This document shows positions 24,383 through 36,009 of a DNA stretch of 64,000 nt, one piece after another (position 1 is the stretch's first letter; each line of letters starts with the position of its first letter). The stretch spans positions 7,688,001 to 7,752,000 of the forward strand of contig CM075653.1 in the NCBI GenBank assembly GCA_037953625.1, written 5' to 3'. The position numbers and the translations under genes are program-made. The notes below the pieces were generated by a model. That model saw nothing but the letters and a program-made list of their open reading frames with translations, was not told the origin of the DNA and ran no database searches. The DNA is from Crotalaria pallida. Its lineage: Eukaryota > Streptophyta > Magnoliopsida > Fabales > Fabaceae.

Positions 24383-26209
24383 CACTACTACAGCAAAAAA
24401 GTTCCCGGATATTAATCCCGGTTCCGTTCCGGAACTGGGATTAATAGACAAATGATAGTTAAAAAATACCATGAATTTATTGATCCCGGTTATAAAAAAA
24501 AACACGGAACCGGGATCAATATTATAACATAATAATTTTTTATTTTTTTAAAAATTAAAAATCACATCAACTTTATTTATTCCATTGTTTTACTTCAACC
24601 GGGATGAATAATAAAAAATCGGAACCGGGATCAATATTATCAACTAGAGGGGAAACCCTAATTTTTTTCTCTTCCAGCTAGCCACCACCCCCCTCCCATA
24701 TCTACTTCTTCCCTGGCCTTAGCTTTCTCGTTCTCTCCCTCTTCCAGACCGCCACCGTCGTCGGCCACCTTCTTCTTCTTCATTTGATTCCCTTCTATGT
24801 TTCACGCTCATCCTCGGTCCCTTGCTCTCTCTCTCCGTCGTGCGTTTGTCCCCAAGCCCTGTTCTCGTCGCTGCGAGGCCCTGTTCGTGGCTGGAGTTTG
24901 CTTGCATAGGTGAAAACGTAGGCGCGGAGGGTCTTTTCGACGGAGGAGGAGGTGGCCATTGGAGGAGAGCTTGACGGAAGAGACCACCACCCTTTCCTCC
25001 CTCTATCCAAACCGATTCAAACCGACAAAGAAACAGGTGCCTAGATCGATTCGAACCTCTTTAATCCATGTATGATCTTTTGCTACACATTATTTCTGAT
25101 ACTGATGATGCATTATCAGTCACTCATTTACCCCTTTTGTTTTTTGCTTTCATTTGCAGGGTTTTAAACTAGGATTATTGGGCACTTCTCAGATTTTGAG
25201 CTTTTCATCTAAAGGTTTTGCCTTTTTTTTGAAACCCTGTTGCTTTTTTCCCTCACTTTTATCTGAGGTTATTGACTTAAAAAAGATAATAGTTTGGAGG
25301 CATTAGTTTATATGGAAAAATGTTGAGTACGCCAATCAGCATACACAAAAGATGATCTTATGCTTATGATAATTTTAATTATTATATTTATGAATAGGGG
25401 TTAGGCTTTGTATGTCTGGTTAAGCTCAAGGTGCTTGTGGTGAGTTCTCACAGTGATGCAGGATAAATTGAATTGAGGAATTTCAGTGGGATATATATTT
25501 ATCCTTAATTTGGACATACAAAATGATGTGTTTTTGTGCCGAACGAAACCAGAACAAAAATAAAACTATTCGTTGCACAATTTTTGAATGATAGTGAGCA
25601 CCAAGCACACGTAACTTACGAATCTCTTATTTTCCTTACCGCAACATTTATCTCACTATTGCAATTTTGTTTATTATTCTGTGCAAATTGATATGAAAGC
25701 AAAGTTGTATATTATTCTGTGTGGTTAGATATATGCAGCGAATGATAGCAATATGTTTCTGCTATCCTATTTGTTCTTATTTTGCAGATTACTCTTATTA
25801 TGATCTCCTTCTTTCTTTTATTCTTTATAGTTAACAATCAGTATCTTGGTTTTCATTGTCTATTATTATGCCCTTTATAATCATCTATGAATCTGATGAT
25901 TTGTGTTTGAACATTTGCATTTTTTATAAACTATTTAATAGTTACTTGGATGTGTTAGCTGCTCATTTGCAAATACTAGATACTTAAAATTTTCATCATG
26001 TTTCCCTTCCTGCCCAAAGTAAACTGCTAAGAGCTTTTCTACTTCTGAATCTATTGGTTCTGAACATGTGGCTGGTTTATTTGAAAAATGTGACTAACTG
26101 GTTATGCCTTTGCAGCTTTGTTCTTGACACTGTTCTGTATTTGTGATGTATGCATTTGAGTTGCCATATTATTTTCATGATCATATCTCTTTCTTGTTTT
26201 GTTTCTCAG

Positions 26210-27136
26210 CAAGAACTGATTGCTGACATAGTGAAGATACAAATGATGGAACTGTTGAAGTTGATCTTGAAAAAAGTGTATCTGTTTCAGAATTATTAGA
26301 GAAGAGTCAACAATAGTGGAAGTTTGTCTTCAGAATCAAAAAGTTCAGTTCCACGGTTACAAATTGTCATGCTAGTGGTTGGTACTAGAGGCGATGTACA
26401 ACCTTTTTTGGCTATTGCAAAGAGACTTCAGGCATGTATGAATATTTTCACTCAATTCCTGGTTGCACACTATAATTGAATAATCAAATCATAATGATTT
26501 TTTTATTGCTTAATTGTATGTTTTAGGGTGTAAATGCCATTACATTTGTTGTGCACCACTTAATACTCTCTTACTAATAGAATCTGTTATGGTGCTATGT
26601 GCATTTGTTTGAGGTTATGATATTGGTGAAAAAGCTTTTTACTGTTTTAATGTATTGGCATCTTCAAAATTTGTTGTTTCGGTGATTGGGCATTGGTGAT
26701 AACGACTCATGATTGAAGTTCTTGCTAAGATTTCTCTATTTTTTTTTGAAGGAGGCCAGTTTATTTAGGATTATCAAAATTCTCTAAACACTTTGAATTT
26801 AAACCATTTTTTTCAGATAAACTTTTTTAGTAATGTCCAACCAAATAAGAATGTAAATGTTTGAAGTGATTTTTTTTAATAACAAAAAATCTAAACAAAT
26901 GGGCCCTAGTCTTTATTTGTCCATGTTTAAAACCCCAAGTTTTGTCCAAATTGTCCTCCTGATTGCTGTTACAATAGTTGTACTACTGGTCTTTCTGACA
27001 TGATGCAAACTTTTTATTTTTCACCATTGTTATTGAATTCTACATCCTAGTACTCATTTTTTAAATCCATACTTTCTTGCTTTCAGTGATGAACCAATGT
27101 TTTCTTGCAGGAGTATGGTCATCGGGTGAGGTTGGC
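26210..27136 (+). pseudogene. Captured fragment of UGT80-type sterol 3-beta-glucosyltransferase gene
   Basis: Exon-like block 26210-26431 ends in a frame encoding PRLQIVMLVVGTRGDVQPF and AIAKRLQ; block 27111-27136 continues with EYGHRVRLA. This spans the start of the glycosyltransferase-28-like N-terminal domain of plant UDP-glucose:sterol glucosyltransferases (UGT80A class), with the phosphate-loop-like GTRGDVQP. Upstream in the same block an acidic stretch (NDGTVEVDLEKS) also fits the family but ends at a TAG, so the fragment is frameshifted. The donor after CTTCAG is GC rather than GT. Only about 7% of the gene is present, inside the CACTA element. Confidence 0.8.
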
Positions 27137-27286
27137 ATGATGCATGGGTCCAGAGAGGTGCACATTTTGGTCCAGAGAAGCAGCAGCGCAGCTAGGTTCT
27201 TTGCAGGGAGAAGCAATGCCAAAATCAAAGTCCCTAAAGAAGTCTACAAGTCTTCCCACCAAGTCAAAGCTTCAGCCAACGTGTAG
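27137..27286 (+). pseudogene. Exon-like tail of unknown origin in the CACTA element
   Basis: Directly after the UGT80 fragment, a 49-codon open stretch (MMHGSREVHILVQR..., ending KASANV and TAG) has codon texture unlike its AT-rich surroundings. It does not continue the glucosyltransferase. It may be the last exon of another captured gene; I do not recognise it. Confidence 0.35.
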
Positions 27287-27451
27287 AGCAGAGCAGTCTA
27301 GCTAACATGATAATATGATGATATCAGCTAGGAGGTTTACATAACAGAGTTTGTTACAAAGTTTTATGGTTTTGTTTTTCGTTTTTTAATATCCTAATTG
27401 CACAAGTAAAATAACTTGAACCCATTTTCCTTTTTGATTGAAGTTGTATAA

Positions 27452-27680
27452 TACTTCCTCCGGTTCGAATTATAAGCAATTCTAACCACTTTTACGCTTA
27501 TTAAAGAGGTTAGTTGATTATAAGCAATTCTAACCACTTTTACGCTTATTACAATTTTCTAGAGATGTTTTTGGAAAGTGGCATTGGGAATGAAACAAAA
27601 TTTAATAAAATTAGTTAGTTTTGCTTATATTTTAAACCAAGAGTAGTATGTTTTTTGTTGCTTATAATTCGAACTTACAC
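27452..27680. repeat. Truncated Stowaway-type MITE
   Basis: The left end TACTTCCTCCGGTTCGAATTATAAGCAA and the right part GCTTATAATTCGAAC are inverted counterparts and relate to the element at 40909-41287. The terminal CGGAGG of the right end is missing. A local duplication of ATTATAAGCAATTCTAACCA lies near the left end. Confidence 0.6.
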
Positions 27681-28178
27681 TTTAATTTTGTGAATGCAGG
27701 TTGGACTTTAATTTTGTGAATTTGTGCTCTATGAAAATCATTGCTCTAATGTATATAATTATGACATTTATTTGTTGAAATAAAAAATGCTGACAATTTA
27801 TTTAAATATTTGGATATAGCAAATATTATAAATTAAAAAAATATATATAATACTAAAAAGCAAATATTATAAATTTTAAAAAAATTATATTCACTAAAGA
27901 TCCTGGATCAATAATATATATCAACAATGATCATATATATTATTGATCCCGGTTCCTTGTTTTTTTATTGATCTCGATTCCGTGTTTTCTAAAATACCTG
28001 GGATCAAAAGTATCATACTTGTTATACCAGGGGATACAATCCCGGTTCGGAACCGGGATCAATAGGCATGTGGAACCGGGATCTTTTAGCATTTCTGTTG
28101 TAGTGAATAGATAATGGATGGACAATTAATTATAAAGATAATATATGGGAAAAAGATAAAAAAAATTAAAAAATAATT

Positions 28179-28343
28179 CATTGACCTACAAAATCAACTT
28201 ACAAATAAACCTACACCATAAAAAAAATGACATGCGTCACTGGCTTATTATTGATTGGCACTTAATTACAAATAAGCTTACAAATATACCACTTTCTTAT
28301 GATGTAAGATTGTTTGTAGGGTGATTTTGTAAATCTATTTATC
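28179..28343. mobile_element. MITE, same family as 7609-7868
   Basis: The left TTGACCTACAAAATCAACTT and inverted right TAGATTTACAAAATCACCCT arms share ACACCATAAAA/ACATCATAAGA with the copy at 7609. The copy is shorter and lacks the tRNA-like core. Confidence 0.6.
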
Positions 28344-28445
28344 ATAACTCAAAAAAAAATTTAAATCACACAAATATGTTAATTATACTTCTTAATTTAT
28401 GTTCATGACCTTAAAAGACTTGAGTATATAGAAAATAAAAAAGTA

Positions 28446-28718
28446 CTCCCTCCGTTTCAAAAGTATTGTTTTTTTAGCATATGTACCATATTTCAAAAGT
28501 CTTGTTCTTTTACAAAATCCAATACATAATAAATGTTATTTTTTCCAACACACCCTTATTTATTACACTCTCTTTTTCACTTTCAATACTTTTCTCTTTC
28601 TTCGATAATGATTATATAAGGGCATTAGAGTCAAAACACCCTAAATTCTTAAATCATTTAATTATTTCTTAAAACTCGTGCATAACCTTAAACAACACTA
28701 CTTTTGAAACGGAGGGAG
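28446..28718. mobile_element. Stowaway MITE
   Basis: A 273-bp element has perfect CTCCCTCCGTTTCAAAAG ends (inverted right end CTCCCTCCGTTTCAAAAG) and TA target duplications at 28444-28445 and 28719-28720. It is non-coding. Confidence 0.9.
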
Positions 28719-28900
28719 TAAATATTAACCATAAAAGATAGTTAAATCAAGATTTTCCTAACCTATACATTGCATACTATAATTAAATATAAAGAATAAA
28801 TTTGCGTTGGAGAACTAAATAATTACTCCCTCTGTTTTTTGTAATATTTTTTGTTTCTTATTATATGTCGTATTGAGGATTTCAAGAGTATAATAAATGT

Positions 28901-29256
28901 TGTTGATACCCCGATATTTGATAGCCCAAATTACAAGGCCCAAATCATGTAAGGGCCCAGAAGTTGTCGAACAAAAATAAAGCAATAAAGATACTGAGGA
29001 AAGCGCGCCAACTCCGGGAATCGTCCAAGGCGACACACACTCACGGCGACAGCCACCAAGGCGGCACGTCCTGACAAGGTGCCCAGGAAAAAGAGTAAAG
29101 CGTACCGGTGGTGGTAAACGCCATGTGCTATCCCAAGGCGTCTCAGGTGCTACAGAAACCCGAGAAGAACATTGTGATAAACAAAGGCGAGTCGGGAGCA
29201 GAGACCCATGGAAGGCGCACACGTGACTAGCCAAGGGCGACACAGCTATCCAAGGC
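28901..29256 (+). repeat. Gypsy left LTR, first part
   Basis: Matches 39314-39669 almost base for base. It ends at the AAGGC target site where the Copia element entered; the LTR continues at 37592. Confidence 0.9.
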
Positions 29257-30831
29257 TGTTGGAAACCAACAAGCGGGCTAAGCAAATACTAGGGGGGGTG
29301 AATAGTATTTTGAAGCACTAATACCAAATATTTCGATTGATAATTGAAGAATGGAGCTAAGACTGAATTTTCTGGAATCAGACACAAAAGACTCGAGTCT
29401 TTTGTGAAATACTCGAGTTTTTCAGTGATGAACAACTCGAGTCTTTTCTGAAATACTCGAGTTTTTCCTATCAGATAGCAGAAAAACCAGAAACGAAAAT
29501 TCAGCAATTTAACTCAAATCAATTCAATAATAAACAGGAACTTATCCAACAGAATAGCAAGCAATCTAAATAGCTTTTAAACACAAAGATTCCTTGAACT
29601 TGCTACCTAATTGTATAAATCCTAATTGATTGAAATGACTTAAGTCTATTGAGCTAGAAAGTAGATTAAAAGCAATAAACCAACACTCAAGCAATTTTAT
29701 CCTGGTTCACTCCAACAATGAGCTACATCCAGTCCTCCTAATCACTTAGGAGTTTCTACTAATAATCAAATTGTTGGAAATTACAAAGGATTGCTTGAGA
29801 ATGGCCTCACTCAACCTAACCCTTTCAAGAGTGTACCAAACTCTTGATTTCTACCCCAATTTGATTCCGGTGATTGAAGAACTCTTCACAAAGCTTCCTT
29901 GAACTCCCTTCAAGAAACTCCACCGGGCTAGGAACTTCCTAGTCTTGTGCTTGAGAACCTCTCAAGACTTCCAACACCCTAAGCCACTTAGGGTTTGCTT
30001 GGGAACAATCCAAGACTTTGAATAATCAAGCTTTTTGTATGTGTATTACTAATCTCACAATGGATTAGCACAAATAAGCACAGCTCAATATAAGAATTGA
30101 GGCCTAAAAACTCAACTTGGAATAAAATGACAATATGAGTGAGAAGTTGAGCTTTTTGGGAATTAACACTTGAGAAGAGGAAATTAAGAAAGCTTGAATC
30201 AATGATGTGTTGTTGTCTTGTTTGTTCTTGCACAAATTCAAAGAGAAATTTTACAATAAGGTTCTAAATTCTCTCTTGGGGTTGGATGAGACTCAAATGC
30301 CCTCAATTGAGTTTTTGAGTCTCTCCAACGTTCATTTTTGCTGATTGGACAAAAATACTCGAGTCTTTTGGTAAATACTCGAGTCTTTTTGGTCGGTCAC
30401 GAGTGAATTGGTGCACGAACAAGACTAACGGTCATAATTGCTGACCTGGCACAAATACTCGAGTTTTTCTATAAATACTCGAGTATATACTCGAGTCTTT
30501 ATCAAAATACTCGAGTATTTTGATCAGATATGGGAAAAATTATTTTTCAATTTTATTTTTCCTCTCAAGTATTAATTTTTGGTCAATCTCAACTTAATAA
30601 ACATATAAAAATTTATTCCTAGAAGAGACTAACTATTTCTACCCACTCTCAACCACTCTCAACATAAATTAGAAATTTACAATTAATATTTGATTGAGAA
30701 TGATTGGGCACTTGTCTTCTTTTCTTGACTTCTTGTTGATGTTGATGTTGCAATATCTTCAAGGCATGATTTGTTAATTATTTTGTCATCATCAAAACAT
30801 AATCCACATAATTAGGAGCATTGAATTCACA
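29257..30831 (-). repeat. Copia 3' LTR (minus-strand orientation)
   Basis: A 1575-bp LTR with TG..CA ends (plus-strand TGTTGGAAACC at the low edge and GAATTCACA at the high edge). It differs from the other LTR in a G-run near 29292 and one base near 29734. It contains several ACTCGAG words (29393-29465 and 30355-30515). Confidence 0.95.
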
Positions 30832-30846
30832 ATCTCCCCCTTTTTG
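30832..30846 (-). promoter_or_regulatory. Copia polypurine tract
   Basis: On the minus strand, AAAAAGGGGGAGATT directly precedes the 3' LTR. It primes plus-strand DNA synthesis during reverse transcription. Confidence 0.85.
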
Positions 30847-31604
30847 GTGATGACAAAATAATTAACACTTGATCCATTTGTTAAGCTTGATCCACTTGGA
30901 GATGCAACTCCCCCTCACTATATGATACTTTTCACCTATCTAAAAATTCAGCTTGAGCAAGATGTTATGACAATTTAATTTTAGCACCAAGCCTATGGTA
31001 TTAGAGAATTTAACAATTATCAGAGTATATACCATAATTAGAGATTTTAGGTGCAACAATATCAAGACAAGACAAGTGTAATATCTCTCCCCCTTTTTGT
31101 CATACGCCAAAAAGATGTAACAATTTAGAAAAAGATCAAGGGAGGAGAGGTGCATAATCGGAAAACCCCATAACCAACTATGCAAATAAAACGGAGATAT
31201 AATAACGATAAAGAGCTCCCCCTGAAGCTTTGCACAAACATCATAATGAAGACCAAATTCATTAACATAAAAACATCATAAAAGGTCCAAATCAAAGGTG
31301 CAATAATAAACCCAAAGTCTCAAAACACCAAGTTCTCAAAATACAGAAAATGTAACAAAGACCAACATGATAAAAACAGAATGAAAACTAAGATAGAATC
31401 CAAAGGTCAACATCATCAAAACATCGAAGGAGCTGGAGCATCTGGAGGAGGATAAAACCAAGAGAAGAGTTTAGAGGATGAAAAACTAGTAAGATTTGAC
31501 AAAACTTTGAGGAAAATCTGAGTTTTGAGGAGAGAGATATGAGAAAACCGAGAGAGAAGAGGGTCGCAAAAAACTTGAGTCTGAGAGTATATATAAACAG
31601 TTCA

Positions 31605-32075
31605 AAATACTCGAATATATTCATAAATACTAGAATTGTTCTTTAGGATATACTCGAGTTTTTGAAAATATATTCGAGTCGGTCGTGACTCAGCCCAGAT
31701 TTCCCCAGAAAAGTCGAGTAAAAATTGAAAAACTCGAGTTTGGTCCGAAAGTTCAAATTTCAGGAAAACGCAAAATACTCGAGTTTTTGGAAAATACTCG
31801 AGTTTGGTCTGAAAGTTCAAATTTCAGGAAAACGCAAAATACTCGAGTTTTTGCAAAATACTCGAGTTTGGTCTGAAAGTTCAAAAATTGGGGGTTTCGA
31901 AAGACTCGAGTGTTTTGAAAAACACTCGAGTATTTTAATAAAGACTCGAGTGTTGTGATAAACACTCGAGTATTTTTATCAGACCCTGATTAAAAACTTT
32001 TTCAATTTAAAACTGATTTAATTTTGAATTAAAATACTCGAGTGTTTTTGGAAAAACTCGAGTATTTTTACAGAA
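31605..32075. repeat. ACTCGAG motif array in Copia 3' untranslated region
   Basis: The 8-bp palindrome ACTCGAGT or its 7-bp core occurs more than a dozen times in about 470 bp, usually as AAAATACTCGAGTTTTT, at irregular 20-50-bp spacing. One 69-bp block (centred on GAAAGTTCAAATTTCAGGAAAACGC) is repeated in tandem about three times (31740-31890). The same motif is scattered in both LTRs. No protein is supported on either strand. Confidence 0.85.
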
Positions 32076-32275
32076 CAGAGAGTAAAAACTCAGTTTTAAA
32101 AGACCAAACACAAATCAAACACAAATGCTTCACTACCAACTTGGAATACAGTACAGAATCACACACAATTAACATATACAATTTCAAATATCATCAAGGA
32201 CAATTTAACTAAGAATCAATAACATATTAGAGTAAGACTAATATGGTGATTTTCCAAAAATGACACACAATGCAA

Positions 32276-34147
32276 TTAGCCTATATTAGCTTCATCTAAA
32301 ATACCAAGTTCTCTCCTAATATGATAAAAGGTGTCCCTTGGTAGAGGTTTTGTAAAAATGTCGGCTAATTGATTTGTGGTACTAACAAATTCAATTGTGC
32401 AATCACCCTTTTGTACATGATCTCTTAAAAAATGATGTCTTATTTCAATGTGTTTAGTTCTTGAGTGATACACCGGATTCTTAGTCAAATTGATTGCACT
32501 CGTGTTATCGCATCTAATCGGAATATTTTCAAGTTTCAAACCAAAATCCGATAATTGTTGTTTCATCCATAACAGTTGAGCACAACAACTACCGGCTGCG
32601 ATATATTCCGCTTCGGCGGTAGAAAGAGCGACACAAGCTTGCTTTTTAGAAAACCATGACACCAATGAACTTCCCAAGAAATGGCAAGTACCACTGGTGC
32701 TTTTGCGATCAAGCTTGCATCCGGCGAAGTCGGAATCCGAGTAACCAACTAGACTAAGATTGGCATCAGCAGGATACCATAAACCAGTGTTAATTGTTCC
32801 TTTTAGATACTTAAATATATGTTTAACTGCGGATAGGTGAGATTCTTTAGGATTAGCTTGAAATCTAGCACACATGCATACACTAAACATAATATCCGGT
32901 CTAGATGCAGTGAGATATAGGAGACTACCTATCATACCCCTATACTTACTAACATCAACCGGTGTACCTTGTTCATCCTTGTCTAGGTAGCATGATGTGC
33001 TCATTGGAGTGTAGGCTTCCTTGCACTTGTCCAATCCGAATTTTTCAAGGAGCTCTTTGCAATATTTCCCTTGATGCACAAATATCCCCTCCTTGACTTG
33101 CTTTATTTGTAAGCCTAAGAAGAACTTGAGTTCTCCCATCATTGACATTTCAAATTCCTTTTTCATCAAATTTGAAAACTTTCTACAAAGAGACACGTTA
33201 GTAGCACCGAGAATGATATCATCAACATAGATTTGTACTAACAAAATGTCATCCTTGGTTTTATAAATAAATAATGTATTATCAACCTTCCCTCTTTGAA
33301 ACTTATTTTCTAATAGAAAGGAACTCAATCGATCATACCAAGCTCTAGGAGCTTGTTTCAATCCATAGAGTGCCTTTTTCAATTTATAAACATGGTTTGA
33401 AAATTCACTATTTTCAAAACCGGGGGGTTGTTTGACATACACTTCTTCATTTATAAACCCATTCAAGAAAGCACTTTTAACATCCATTTGATATAAAGTG
33501 AATTTCATGATTGAAGCATAAGCAAGTAAAATTCGGATTGCTTCAAGACGTGCAACCGGAGCAAAGGTCTCATCATAATCGATACCTTCCTCTTGGTTGT
33601 ACCCTTGAGCTACTAGTCTAGCTTTGTTTCTTATAATCAACCCGGATTCATCAAGTTTGTTTCTATAAATCCATTTAGTACCAATTATGGTATGATCATC
33701 GGGTTTAGGGACTAGATCCCAAACTTCATTTCTTTCAAATTGGTTTAATTCTTCTTGCATAGCAAGAACCCAATGATCATCCTCAATGGCCTTTTTAATT
33801 GAATCGGGTTCAATTTGAGAAACAAATGAGACATAGTGGCAAATGTTTTGAATAGACCTACGAGTAAGTACTCCCTTTGACATATCTCCTATGACTTTGT
33901 CTATAGGATGAGCCTTGACCGATTTCCAAGTTGGAGGAAGTTCTTCCCTTACTTCTCCTTCATCAACTTTTGAATTCTCTCTCTCTTTTTCTTCAATACC
34001 AAGGATTTTGCCTTTGTTGTTGTCCCCATAAGTGACATAACCCTTTTCCTTTGGAGTAAGCTCAATGAAGTGCCGCTTATCTCCCGTCATGTGCTTCGAA
34101 CATCCACTATCAAGATACCACAATTGTTTTCCCGTTCGAAGACACAC
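32276..34147 (-). pseudogene. Copia pol with integrase deleted: protease start, RT, RNase H
   Basis: A continuous 623-codon frame. It starts with the aspartic-protease site (WYLDSGCSKHMTGD, about residues 10-23), runs to about residue 50 (GDNNKGKILG) and jumps to a linker that normally follows integrase (residues 50-110: charged, then VLTRRSIQN). The rest of protease, the GAG-pre-integrase zinc site and the DDE integrase core, several hundred residues in a full element, are missing without loss of frame. RT is complete, from NQFERNEVWDLVPKP through the catalytic YVDD (about residue 290); RNase H follows with STAEAEYIAA and ends KPLPRDTF. The true start is unclear because this frame is offset from gag and opens with GTG. 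RT and RNase H look functional; the element cannot integrate by itself. Confidence 0.9.
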
Positions 34148-34160
34148 CTACAAAATGAAA

Positions 34161-35939
34161 TCACTTTTTCACTTTGGGTACCCAAACAATGTTGGGTCCC
34201 TTAGGGTTAGTGTTGGGACTTTCTCCCTTCTTAATCCACATATAAGTGCCCTTATTCATTTCAAACTTCTTAATATGGCACTCAATGTTGATATGTCCAA
34301 CTTTTCCACAATAAGTACAAGTTGGTCTCTTTGATGAGTTTTTCTTAGAAAATGTTCCAACCACCTTGTACTTTTTGTCCTTTTTATGAACATATCCTAA
34401 ACCGGTTTTGTTGTGATTATGTCTTTGAGAGTTCAACAACCGGTTGAGGTTTCTATCACTATGTGAGATTGTGAGTTTGTTTTTCAACTCTTTCACTTCT
34501 TTTTCAAGATCATCACATCTCTCACATGAAGTGATAATTTCCTCATGATTTGCACAATCACTTTGATGACTAGAATTAATAAGTTCCAAGGATTCATTTT
34601 GAAGTTTCAACTCATTTATAGATTTTTGCAATTCATCAATTTCATGTTGAAACTCCAAAATTTTCTTTCCTTTTTCCTTATTAATTTTAGCAAGCCTTTT
34701 AAATTGAATTAACATTTCATTGTAGGCTTCTTGCAAATCATCATATGAAATGGAGTTTGAAGAGGAACAAGAAGAACTAGAGGTTACCTCATCATCACTT
34801 TCACTCATGCCATGATTAGCTCTTGATGAGGACTCATGATTGTTCTTGGCCATGAGACAAAGGTTTGCATTTTCATCACCGGAACTACTTGAAGATGATT
34901 CATTGCTCTTCTCCGGTGCATCCCAAACAATGTATGCACGCTTCCCTTTGGTCTCTTGGGTCTTCTTGTCATTCTTCTTCAAGAATGTGGCACATTCCAT
35001 TCTTATGTGACCAACCCCTCCACATTCATGACACTTAACTCCATCATTGGTACTCTTTTCTCTTTGTTTGGAGTCTTTGGTTCTCTTGAAATTGGATGAA
35101 GATCCACCTTTCTTCCCTTTGAAGAATTTGTTGAATCTTTTCACAAACATCCCAAATTCTTCTTGATTTGGTTCACCATCGGAATCTCCACTTGTAGAGC
35201 ATTCTTCAACTTCTTTTGTAGCTTTGGTTGAAGCTTTGAGTGCTATGCTCTTTTTCTTTTTGTCCGATTCCTCATGCATCCCAAGTCTTGTAAGCTCCAT
35301 CTCATGCTCTTGGAGTTTGCCAAACAAAGTGGCTAAGTCCATGCTATTTATGTCTCTTGATTCCTTGATGGCGGTTACCTTGGGTTGCCAACTCCTATCA
35401 AGACATCTTAGAATTTTGTTAGTAGTTTCACCATTGCGAAATACTTTTCCCAAGGAAATCAAATGATTAACAATGTGAGAGAATCGCTTTTGCAAGTCAC
35501 TAATGGTTTCATTTGGCAACATGTGGAACAATTCATATTCGTGAGTTAGAGAATTCAATCTTGCATCTCTAACCTCACTTGTTCCCTCATGTGTGACTTG
35601 CAAAGTATCCCACATTTCTTTTGCCGATTTACATTGGGAAACTCTATAAAATTCATCATGGGATAGAGCCGAAAAGATGATGTTTTTAGCTTTTAAATCA
35701 AATGAGACTTTTCTCTTTTCATCATCATTCCAACTACTCCTTGGAATTTCAACAATTTCATCATTTATTTTCTTTTTGGGAATGAAATGACCATTTTCAA
35801 TTGCATCCCAAATATCCATATCAATTGCTTCAATAAAAACTTTCATGCGAGTTTTCCAATAAACATATCCTTCACCATTAAATAGTGGAGGACGGTTTAT
35901 TGAAGCTCCTTCTCCACCAAAGTTATTGCTAGAGCCCAT
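34161..35939 (-). CDS. Copia Gag, 592 aa
   Basis: Gag forms the virus-like particle that packages element RNA. The start at 35939 (MGSSNNFGGEG) is chosen because the open frame upstream runs into the PBS and LTR. Residues about 15-200 form the UBN2/DUF4219-type capsid region (NRPPLFNGEGYVYWKTRM...KSAKEMWDTL). A first zinc knuckle, CHECGGVGHIRMEC, is at about residue 310; a Ser-rich acidic stretch and a long coiled coil (about 405-500, Leu/Glu/Lys-rich) follow; a second knuckle, CTYCGKVGHINIEC, is near residue 545. The frame ends with TGA; pol lies downstream in another frame. No internal stop, as expected of a young copy. Confidence 0.9.
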   Translation of the reverse strand: MGSSNNFGGEGASINRPPLFNGEGYVYWKTRMKVFIEAIDMDIWDAIENGHFIPKKKINDEIVEIPRSSWNDDEKRKVSFDLKAKNIIFSALSHDEFYRVSQCKSAKEMWDTLQVTHEGTSEVRDARLNSLTHEYELFHMLPNETISDLQKRFSHIVNHLISLGKVFRNGETTNKILRCLDRSWQPKVTAIKESRDINSMDLATLFGKLQEHEMELTRLGMHEESDKKKKSIALKASTKATKEVEECSTSGDSDGEPNQEEFGMFVKRFNKFFKGKKGGSSSNFKRTKDSKQREKSTNDGVKCHECGGVGHIRMECATFLKKNDKKTQETKGKRAYIVWDAPEKSNESSSSSSGDENANLCLMAKNNHESSSRANHGMSESDDEVTSSSSCSSSNSISYDDLQEAYNEMLIQFKRLAKINKEKGKKILEFQHEIDELQKSINELKLQNESLELINSSHQSDCANHEEIITSCERCDDLEKEVKELKNKLTISHSDRNLNRLLNSQRHNHNKTGLGYVHKKDKKYKVVGTFSKKNSSKRPTCTYCGKVGHINIECHIKKFEMNKGTYMWIKKGESPNTNPKGPNIVWVPKVKK

Positions 35940-35995
35940 TAAGTTTCCAAAAGGATCTTTTTCGAAAAAGTTGTTACACTCGATCTTTCGACCGA

Positions 35996-36007
35996 GCTCT
36001 GATACCA
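35996..36007 (-). promoter_or_regulatory. Copia primer-binding site
   Basis: TGGTATCAGAGC on the minus strand is complementary to the 3' end of plant initiator tRNA-Met and lies 2 nt from the 5' LTR. It marks the start site of minus-strand DNA synthesis. Confidence 0.92.
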
Positions 36008-36009
36008 CT

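Larger units (their letters stand above)
24383..28105. mobile_element. CACTA-type transposon, non-autonomous, with captured host sequence
   Basis: The left end reads CACTACTACAGCAAAAAAG and the inverted right end CACTACAACAGAAATGCTAA, the classic CACTA terminus. Subterminal copies of GAACCGGGATCAAT and its complement cluster at both ends (24410-24640 and 27940-28080). Flanking trinucleotides ATA and AAT do not match exactly. The 3.7-kb interior has no transposase but holds a UGT80-type gene fragment (26210-27136), a second unrelated exon-like stretch (27137-27286) and a CT-rich first-exon-like stretch (24650-25020). Confidence 0.85.

Noticed and set aside
24719..25010. Arg/Glu-rich minus-strand frames in the CACTA element
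   Set aside because: Three overlapping frames in a CT-rich first-exon-like stretch; compositional shadows without domain features.
31685..31965. Overlapping open frames on both strands in the Copia 3' region (possible env-like gene)
   Set aside because: They are translations of the ACTCGAG repeats in several frames, have no signal peptide or membrane segments, and no conserved motif.
31605..32075. CRISPR-like array of repeated ACTCGAG units
   Set aside because: Repeats are only 7-8 bp, spacing is irregular, the DNA is a plant retrotransposon, and no cas genes exist.
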